Assembly: GCA_035771165.1 (NCBI GenBank)
Contig: JAWNZC010000236.1
Span: 771,001-835,000, forward strand
Direction of reading: 5' to 3'
Source of the DNA: Paragorgia papillata
Lineage: Eukaryota > Cnidaria > Anthozoa > Scleralcyonacea > Coralliidae
DNA: 64,000 nt
Shown here: piece by piece, positions 24,501 to 34,900 of the stretch
How the letters are laid out: each line of letters begins with the position of its first letter
Position numbering within the stretch: position 1 is the stretch's first letter
Position numbers and translations under genes: made by a program
Notes under the pieces: model-generated
What the model was told of the DNA's origin: nothing
Seen by the model: only the letters and a program-made list of their open reading frames with translations
Databases searched by the model: none

Positions 24501-27500
24501 TCAATAAAACACTCTATTTTACAAAATAAAAGGGCCTAAATCTAAAGTTCTGGATTTTAACTGACGCCATCGCACAAGATGACGCAAGCGTCAAAGAGGT
24601 TATAATATAGACTGACGGGTAATTTAATCACTCAATAGCTCTGATGAAGTCCTTATAGGAGCTTACAGGGTGAAAGTTCAGCATAGAAAATTAAATACAT
24701 GGTGCTTCCTCAAAGCAAAAATATATTAAATATATTTACATCAAAAATATTTATTTGTTCAAAATCATGTATGGTTTGCTTTAAATGTGCGGTTACTTAC
24801 AGTTGCATGTGCGTGTGTGTCCAAAATAAATTTGCTTCGTTTCCTCCAAGGTATAATTTTCTTTAAGCCTAGAAATGTAAATAAACACCCCATCATCTCT
24901 GTTCTTTCGCAATAGGATTCATACAACGCAACGCCCTCAGAATAATGAGTTTTGAATGAATGGAATGAATGAATGGAATGAATGGAATGAACGGAATAAA
25001 CGGAATAGAGATGAGCCGATTAATCGGAAACTAATCGGCAAAGCCGATTAATCGGCCAATTTAAAATAATCGGTAATCGGCCGATTATTTTGAATAATCG
25101 GCAAAATAATCGGCATTTCAACTTCTTCACACATGGTGCAAATACATGCCGAGTGAGTCATAACGAACCGATGGCGAGAGCGTTAGAGATTGTTGATGAT
25201 GCAAATACTTATACGCGGCCGCCTTACAAAATCTTCGCTTATTTTTGTTGGCTATAAAAAAAGAAGAAGAACCTGAACAAACCGGCTTTTTATTTATATA
25301 AAAAAAATGTTCGAAAATATAATTTTTTTTGTCACTATCAAAGTGAAAAGGTTGTGAACAGCCAAAATTTTGAAGAACAAATACTGACATTTCCAGCGGA
25401 GCCCTTCATCACTATCAGAGTAAAACGTTTTACTTTGATGAAGGGCTCCGCTCGAAACGTCAGTATTTCATTCCTCAAAATTTTGGCAGTTCACAACTTT
25501 TTCACTACACTGCCTACGCAGCACTCTACTTTTTGTCACTTGTCACATATCCGCAACAAGAGTTGCGGTGCCGCAGTATTAAAGGAGAAGGTGAGACATC
25601 TTAAAAGTTTAAAACCAAGACAAAAAAATCGTCAATAGCATGAATGTTTTCCAAAATAAAGCGATCATCGTACAATGCGCGACGAGTTGAGTGTTGCCTT
25701 AGAGCAAAGATTTGAAACAATCTTTGAAGACAACAACTACATTTTGGCCACAACGGTGGATCCTAGGTTCAAGACGAAGTTTGGAAGAAGTGATGGTCGT
25801 ACTGCGCTGGTAGATGAAGTTTGTCGTCTCACAGGATCTTCGATTGAGGAAGTAAGTCAAGTAACGAATGATAACATCTCCACCCAAAAAAAAGAGTTGC
25901 AGCGCTGGACCTCATAAGGACCTATGGTCCTGCTTTGATGAGATTATTGGGTCGAACGACAGCACTTTGAATGGCAGTCGCGATGTGGAAGAAGAGATCA
26001 ACGCTTTTCTCGCCCTTCCGCTACAGCCATTGCAAGCATGCCCTTATGCTTGGTGGCAGGCAAAGAAACTTGCTTACCCTAACGTGTTTAAAGTTGTGCT
26101 GAAGTACCTGAGCCCTCCCAGTTCAAGTGTCTATTCTGAACGTGTCTTCAGCGAGGCAGGGAACATTTCTACGGAGAAAAGAAGCAGGCTAGCACCGCAT
26201 AAAGCTGATAACATTTTGTTTCTGCATCATAATTTGCCGAAGTTGAACTTTGAGTATTGATGAATAATTTTAATGATTTTGTATTGTGTGTGTGCAGAAC
26301 TCAGAATTGTGTCAAACGTATTTACTATAATAAATTAATATTCCAACAAAACAAAACAAATTAACATTCACAATTCTCTTGTTTTTTTCTCGTAATTCTT
26401 CTGTGATAATTGCTTAGCATATACTGGGATTGCTATTTATATTTTATAAGCAAAAAGCGAAATTAATTCTCAAGGTATTTTCTGTGAAATTTGAAAACAA
26501 GAATTACAAAACGGACAGAGATGAATAGTGAATACTGCGCTATTGCTTAATTTGTAAACAAACAAAACGCGCAATAAATGTTTAGTATGCAACACGATCC
26601 ATTTTCTTTTCACTCTTCTAGCAAAACCTTGATTTCTGTTATATTTCCAAAATATTGTTTTTCCCTGGCAAGCTCAATAAACATTGCGAAACTGCGCGGG
26701 GATTGGTAACCAACAACTTACCGATAATCGGTATATGCCGATTAATCGGCCGATTAGTTTAAATAATCGGCCACCGATTAATCGGCTTCAGTAATCGGCA
26801 ATTTTCGTGATCGGCTCATCTCTAAAACGGAATGAACGGACTGGACGGAATGAACGGATTGGACGGAATGAACGGAATGAACGGAATGGACGGAATGAAC
26901 GGAATGAACGGAATGAACGGAATGAACGGAATGAATGGAATGAATGGAATGAATGGAATGAATGGAATGAACGGAATAAACGGAATGAACGGACTGGACG
27001 AAATGAACGGAATGGATGGAATGAACGGAATGGATGGAATGAATGGAATGAATGCTATTTATTCCATTCTGTGCAATATGACTGTAATCAGGAGTGCATC
27101 GGCCAGATTAAACGTCAGTTTGGTACGCGGTGAAATTAGAGCACCAAAAGGCTGTCCCCTTTTCAAAAAGAAAGAAACGTATACTTTGCCGAAGCACGCG
27201 TGTCGAACTAGCCATGACATCGCGTGGAATGACTCGTGAAATTATTACGACCAATCCATGGTAACATTAAAGACGTTGTTTGGAGGCGTGTTACAATAAT
27301 AGCACCAACACTCCATTAAGTGGTGATGACAGTGGTCTATTACTATATAGTATAATTTCAGAGGTGAATATAAAGATTCCGGACATTTGATTGGTTAAAA
27401 ATTTCTTCATAAATCATTATATTCACCGCGCCAGGCGGTGAATATAACATCACTAGAAAGAGGTTTTCGAGGGGAGTCTGGGACTTTTTTCCAACTAAAT

Positions 27501-28885
27501 TGAGTTAACTCGTTCCAGTCTCCCCTCGGAATTATGATTTTGATGAATGTTAATTTTCAAAATGGCGGAGTTTTTTTTTTAAATGGCGACCGTACTTTTA
27601 AAGCGAACACATCGTCAAAACTTCTCAAATAACTCAGGAGAAATAGACTGTATACATCGAATAGCTTGGAGATACAACTGTCTAAAGGTAAGGAAATGTT
27701 TTGTCGTAATTATTTTTTATTTTGGAAGAGTTTTGATTGTATTAAGCCGTGCTTTTGAAAGTGACTGAGTGAAGAAAAGATTCAACATTCAATTTCCAAG
27801 ATCAAGATAAGATAAACTAATACATTTATAAACGTGTGTCATGGCCAGAAATCGAGGACAACATGGCGGCAAAGCATGCGCACTGAATCCCTTTTTAATT
27901 AATTCAATATGGCGTCCTTCAATAGATTTCTTAAGGAAATATAAAGAACAATCATTTTCGGTTATTTACTATTGTAAATTCCGACATGCGAACGTCCAAA
28001 ACTTCATCAAATTGAACAATCGTTCAGCACTACAATTTCTATTAAGTTTGGAGCGTCCTAAATAGGTTCCCGAGCACCTCACAAACATACCTCTTATTCG
28101 CTGTTTAAAGTCTATTAATCTGCTATATCACTTATTTTGGAGCTCCAATTTTGGCTGCTTCTGTGGTGTTTGTCCACGATGCGAACGTCTGAATTACCTC
28201 GGGATGAACGTTACTTTGTTTTGCGGAGTTGTTCGTTCCACTTTTTCGTTGTTTAATAGGTTCCCAAAGACCTTAAAATGTACGATTTATTGCAGCCAAG
28301 TCGTTGTAATTTAATCCATCAAGCGCCGAGATAAATACTGAACTCGGCGTGAAGAAGCAATGCATTCCTCGATAATTTCGGGTTCTTGTCCGCCATTTCT
28401 TATGGAGCTGTTGCTAGGTTGCCAGGGTCTTAACCGCTGTTATTATTATTAAATGTGACTGTGGATTAAGAAATAATAACCGAAATTTATGCGGCAATTT
28501 TTGTGAGTATGAGTGTACAGGCCTGTCTAGACGATTAAACCTTTTGTAATTTGATATTTGGGTAAGAAATGGGTCAATAAGACATTTTAGCGAATAACTC
28601 TACTTTAATTTATTGCTATAGACTTCTGTTTATAGCCGAAATGATCGATATTTAGCCATCATAATTTTCAAATTAATATTGCCATCTAAATATGAGCCCA
28701 CAGGCCACTGCCGCTGAGTGTCCTGGATTTCTAGCCATGTTTAACTTCCTTGGATATTCACTTCCGAAATATTATACTATAACAATTATTCACCTCAGTC
28801 TCGGTGAATATTGGTGAATATATTTACCTCGGCTTCGCCTCGGCAAATATTCACCGATATTCACCTCGACTTCGGTGAATAATTG

Positions 28886-28923
<38 letters not shown>

Positions 28924-31900
28924 GCCGTAGCTCAGTTGACCGCGTAGCTCAGTTGGTAGAGCCTCGGACTAGTAAACCGAAGGTCGCGGGTTCGAATCCA
29001 GCGGTGGCCAAGTAACTTTTTTACTTGCCAGGTATGGCTTCGTGCACTCGGGGAACAACCTTTATCGTCATTAATTACGTCATCATCGCTTTTATTTGAG
29101 AGTATAAATATAAGACTTTTCTTCACAAGATCGGAGTGTCGAAACGTTGGTTCTCAAATTCATTAATAATTCATGAACCGAAAACAAAGGAAATCAATAC
29201 CGAGACGGAGGTTTTGATATCGGAGGAGGAAATTATATAAATTAAGCCAACTTTCGCCTCGATTCGTTTAAGAAGCTATATCATACACTTGGAAGAGTGG
29301 TTCATCAGGATTCCAAACACCTCGAAATTTGTTCAAAAACCTCGGCTTCGCCTCGGTTTTCAACAAAAGTCTCGGTGTTTGGAAATCCTGATGAAACACT
29401 CCTCCTCGTGTATGATATATAACGTCATAAACATTAATTTTTACCTTTAAAAGCTTTTAAGCTGAGTAGCGTTAAACTATGCCCATTATCGGATTCTTAA
29501 AACTGGTTGCGTTGAGAATTTATTTGTTAATCTGTGACTAAAGGTGAAGTAATACGAGAAACAAATTGCTGCAACATTGTTGCGTTGCAAGTTGAATAGC
29601 GTTGTTGCACGTATTACCACCCACCTTAAACATTGTCACGCAACAATGATTTTGTTGCAAGCTGAATCAGCATGTTGCAGCAAGTAGAACTGGAGTCTAC
29701 TTTTCTCAACAAATGTTTTCAACTTACAACAAAATCACTGTTGTGTGACAATATATAAGGTGGGTGGTAATACCTGCAACAACGCTTTTCAACTTGCAAC
29801 GCGACAAAGTTGCGTTGCAAGTTGAAGAAAAATGTTGCCCGTATTACCTCACCTTAATTGCGTTGCTTTTATAGTTATAAGACTATTTATTATATGGCTG
29901 GGTTTGATTTCCGGCCCGTACGCAAAACGACGCACACTGATTGCTTCCTGAGAGGTCGGGATTTTACGATATTGACCTCGGGTTAATACGCTTTTTTCTT
30001 GGCCCTGTAATTTTTGGCGAGAAAATTTCTGAGTTGATTTGAATACAAATAAAATAGAACTATAGGTATCTTTATTCAAATATTCTGAACAATAAAATGT
30101 GTTGGAACATCACTGCTGGTTTTCTTTAAAGCTGTTTATCTAAAAACATGACAAATAAAAGCCGAACTGGTGTAAACAAGAAGGCCAAAAGCGACATGAA
30201 AAAGTTAACAGGTAAGGTAAACAGCATACTCCCAAGACGAAAACAATGCTCGAAGCTTAAAAATAAAGTGAACCAATAGCCATATAATAAATTCCTTATT
30301 AACCTCGTTTGCTCGGTCTGTACGGGAAAGTATTTGCCTTCGGTTTTGTCGCACAAACCTCGTTCCTTCGTCGCTCGGTCTGTACGAAAACCTCAGGTAA
30401 ATACTTTCCCGTACAGACCTCGCACTCGGTTAATAAGTCCTTAATACATCAGATTGTGTTGAAATCTTCAATGGGTGCTTCTACCATGCTCTTCTGTTTA
30501 TTATAAAATAACATTTTGAAAACAAGCGCGGCGATTGGTTGAAAGCCGTGTTTCTATAACTTTATGGAAACACGCGGCAAGGTCCACGCCATTCAATACG
30601 CCATCATTACGGTGTAGGATACGCCATTATACGCCATCATACGCCATTATGAAGAGTAAGGAGAATTTACGCTTTGATGCAGTGATTATTTTTACGTTCT
30701 ATACCTATTTTCGACAGGTTATTTTATAAAAGAAATAGAAAACATTTTTCCGTGTTCCCATAGAGTTATAGAAACACTTGTGGAAGTTTGGGAGGCTCGT
30801 GTTCCCACTACAACTTCTCGTTCTCCCAAACTTCCACTCGTGTTTCTATAACTCTATGGAAACACGGAAAATGTTTTCTATTTCTTAATTAAAAGGACAA
30901 AAATGCCAACAAATTTTTCACTTGATAGACACGTTCAAGTTATTTGAACTTACCTGTTAATTTTCTTACTGGCCGAGGAGAAGTACCTGGTGAATAACTT
31001 CGTTCTGATGAATGAATTGATGAAAAGCTACCATGGTCATCATTGACTTGAAGTTGAGGAACATCAAGATCTATCAAAGAGAAGAAGAATCATTGTGCAG
31101 CTCCAGAAAATATCCAAACAACCCTCCTCCTCGTGGAATACACTAACAATTCTAAAGGAAAGAGGTGTTTGGCACGTCACGTATAGTTCTCAGGAAATTT
31201 TTTTGGGTCCAAATTTTCGCAGAAATTTTAAAGAAAATGTTTGAGGTTTGATGTTTTAAAATTAAAAAGCAGTCAAAATTTTACAAATTATGTCTGCATG
31301 TATATATAGAAACAAGAAAAATCAAAAGATTTTATAAAACGTCTTTAAAGTGCCTATACAACGAAATTTCACCCCAGTTTTTTATTATTACATTTGAAAG
31401 AACACTCAAGTCCTTATCTCACTTCGTTCTTGAGATATTGAAATTTGTTTTATTTAACAAATAGATGACATTTTTCCGTGCGTGTGTACTGTAATAACGC
31501 ACAGTGTGTAAAGAATAAAAAAGTACGCCACGAGACGAAGTCGAGCCGTGTGACTGTTGTTCTTTACACGCTGTGACGTTTTCTGTGCGTTATTGCAGTA
31601 CACACGCACTGGAAAATGTCATCTATTTGTTTTATAATCGTCGAACCGGCAGGGCTATTGAAAATGAGGGAAAATTTTCAATTCAGGTTTAATTACGCCA
31701 TAAGTGATCTATACAAATAAAGCAATCTGATTGGGCGACAGAAGAAATAATGCTGTCCTGATTGGCTAATTTTTCAGTTTCCAATTTATGCAAATCATGA
31801 TCATGACAAATTGAAAGTTTATTCAAACTTCGTGTCTTCGTCGGCATTTGTAGCTAAAATATTTATCGTTGAACAGATTAGTTCTTCTGGACGGGATCTT

Positions 31901-34900
31901 GCTGTTCCATGTATATTTGGACGCTTCTTGTGCTGCAAATTCAGCTGGGAAAGCATTTATCGTTGGAGAAGGCCGAGAAGCACGCGTACTATTAACCAGC
32001 GAAATTATATGTTCTGTGTTTGGAAATCTTGTTGACATTTATGGCGGATATCTCCTGGATTTGTATGGCTGAACAGTATTTCCATGAAGAGGAATGGAAA
32101 TTGTATCAGAAAATTTCTGAAGCTGTGGAGTAGATAGTGTTGTGCGCCGGAGATGAAGGTATTAAATAGAGAATAATACATGGCTGTGCGGAAATATGAA
32201 ATTTATTTCGAGTGTTGACCAGGATATCTCACGAGTGAGCGAAGCGAACGAGTGACATATCCTGTTCAACACGAGAAATAAATTTCATATTTCCATGCAT
32301 CCATGTATTGTTCTGTTTATTATATAAAAAAATTGTCCTATTGCCTTGCAAAAATTGCATTAAACTATAATGCTGATTCAGCGATAATCGTCACATGTGC
32401 GATTATCATAAATAATCGCACATGTGAGATTATCACTTTTATTAGTGGCGGAAAAATCAATAAAACACTCTATTTTATATAATAAATGACCGTATTTATG
32501 TCGATAATTTTAATGTCTGTGTCGTCGGACAACGACTTGATGGCCGTGTCTCTCATCGCTGAGTGACATGTGTAATCTTCAGACAGTTGAAATGTACTTT
32601 ATTTTGTAGCATCTTGAAACGTGTAATTTGATCAAATTTTTATAAAACAAAATTTTTTTGCGACTTCGTTACGTCAGCTGTGCATGTGTACTTTAATAAC
32701 GCATAGTTCTTAGTCAATCAGATTGGGTTTTTTTGTTAGGTTGTTGTATAAATGTAAATAACATTACTGAGACGTCACACTGCATAATGACTTGTTGGAA
32801 AATCTTGAATATGAATTTGGGATTATTTGACGAAATCACTTTTAACTGTGCATGTGCTTCTGTGTATCGCAGGACACTATACATGAAAAGTTTCAAGTGA
32901 TTTACTTGAAATATTGCAAGAATAGACATGATTTTCCAAGAAGTCTTTATACAGTGTGACGTCTAAGTGATGTTATTTGCATATCACAGAAATGTCAATA
33001 TCTAAAGAACGAAGTGAGATATGGAAGAGCTGCAAACGTCAATCTTTATAACTTCAAAAGTTCTTTTAAATAAGAGAATCTCTCCCAAACCTATTTTTCG
33101 CTGCATAAGCCTTTAAAATGACAAAATAACATCTTTCGTAGAATTTTGTTTCCTTGCTTTATCCCTGAGATATTCAGGTTTGTTTGATATCCAAATTGAA
33201 AGAGCATCTATTTTAGGATGGTCCAAATATTTTACACACAGCTACACACGTTTTGTGACCAGTCATTGCTACATGCATGTATAGTGCAAATTTTTAATAA
33301 AGGGTATTGGCAATAAAAATTAAGTTTATGTCATTTGAAAGAACTCGTCAAATGGTATAAGCAGACCTTTTACAATTTTTCCGTATCTGTTTTGGTTTTG
33401 GAAATATTTCGACCAAACTCAGCGTGCTGTCCGCCATCTTGGAATTATTTTCGATATGCAAAATTATGCATGTGACAACATAAGCAGGGTAAAGTGAAAT
33501 TTTTATCTTGCCAACCTTATGACATGATGAGCTAGAAACTGGGTTTTTTGTTGCACTATTTCCATTTTAAATTGACCCACAACATTTAAAAAGCCTTCCG
33601 TATAAATTTGGGCACGAACGGAATAATTTCATCAGGTTTTCCCTGCTTGTGATGTCACAAATTTCCTAGTTAATTAGACCCAACATTACAACAAGATGGC
33701 GGACAGCACGCTGTCTTTCGTCGACTTTCACATTTGAAGTATAAACAGACATGTTAAACACTAGTCTTACGCCTAAGGATCACTTGCAGTGTTCTCCCAA
33801 TACAAATATTCTGGACATTATTATATTAATTATACATGTAGGCCAAAGTATAAATGCAGAATCAGAACTCACTGAAATTGCAATCAAACTAAACAATTTG
33901 GGAGAGCAGAATTGGACTACCCTACCCCCCTAAGTAGTTTTGTTTGTTTTGGCTTTGCTTTGTTACCAAGGCAACAGAAAAGGAAAGAAGTTTTTTGGGG
34001 ATCTGGGTTAAAAACTAAACGTTTAAGAGAGAGAAAATAAAGTGTTTTTATTGTAAACAAGTGTGAGTTTTGATGTGCCAAAACAAGCTCAGTACAACTC
34101 TCTCTAAGTTATAACATTAAGCACAACTGTGTCACTGTGGTAAAAGCAGTTTTGTTTGAACATGTTTTCACAGGTCTGTACATGTATGTGGTTCTGAAAG
34201 AAATCTGTTGTTTTTAAAAAACACTCTTAATTACATGTACAGTACTCCAACTAATATTGCCAGTAAAACTGGCTTTGGGAAAACATTGGCTTGCAAGTAT
34301 TACAATGTAAATGGTGAAAATGACGGTGATGATAGCTACATTAATATAGGAGGTGTTTTACAAGTAATATTTGGCATTTCACTTGATTAAACTGGATGTC
34401 CTGGGTAATTTTGGTGAAGGAAAATTTTGAGTGTAGTATATGTCCATAGCTGATCACTGGTCAGAGCACTGTGCTAGCATCACAGGATCACAGATTCAAA
34501 TCCTAGCTGGAAGGCCTTGATGTTGCATTTTTCGCAACTACCAACAGAGTAAAATAATAGGACTGAGATTTTGGCCAGTTTGGGAGTCAAAGGGTTAAAG
34601 AAGAGAGATGGTCAGAAAGGCTTGGTTAACCCTTTTTCACTTGAGGTTCTCACTTGACAAATAAAATCAAGGGTTTATTAACCATTTCACTCCCGAACAT
34701 GGAATTTTCTGTACTTTATTATTTTACTCTGTCTAACACCAGACGATTTCACTTGTTAATGGGAGAGCTCCCAGAAAGTTGGGAGTGAAAGGGTTAATAG
34801 ACAATGTAAAATAACAACGGGATGCTGGGAAATGTCCTCCCAGAAAATTTGGAAATTTAGAGTCTTGGAAATGCCATTTCCTGCATTCTGAGGCTGTGGT

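Larger units (their letters stand above)
25006..26824 (+). mobile_element. hAT transposon, 1819 bp, internally deleted
   Basis: TIRs TAGAGATGAGCCGAT and ATCGGCTCATCTCTA, with many subterminal CCGATTAATCGG palindromes at both ends. AAACGGAA flanks both sides (24998-25005 and 26825-26832), the 8-bp duplication expected for hAT. The transposase is only partly present and is frameshifted, so the copy is not autonomous. Confidence 0.93.
24955..27050. repeat. GGAATGAAC minisatellite split by a hAT element
   Basis: Units of GGAATGAACGGAATGAAT lie at 24955-25005 and 26825-27050. The 1.8-kb hAT element at 25006-26824 separates the two parts. The Met-Asn-Gly ORFs on the right side come from the repeat. 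Confidence 0.93.
31349..33112. mobile_element. TTAA-target MITE (T3) split by two nested elements
   Basis: The left end AGTGCCTATACAACGAAATT follows TTAA at 31345-31348. The degenerate right end (CTGCATAAGCCT) precedes TTAA at 33113-33116. The intact relative at 44838-45294 is 457 bp. Here the body is interrupted at 31454-32752 by hairpin element A, which itself holds element B. Confidence 0.72.

Noticed and set aside
28941..29012. tRNA gene
   Set aside because: A and B boxes are present but the acceptor and anticodon stems do not pair properly, and a SINE body follows. A second copy has the same body.
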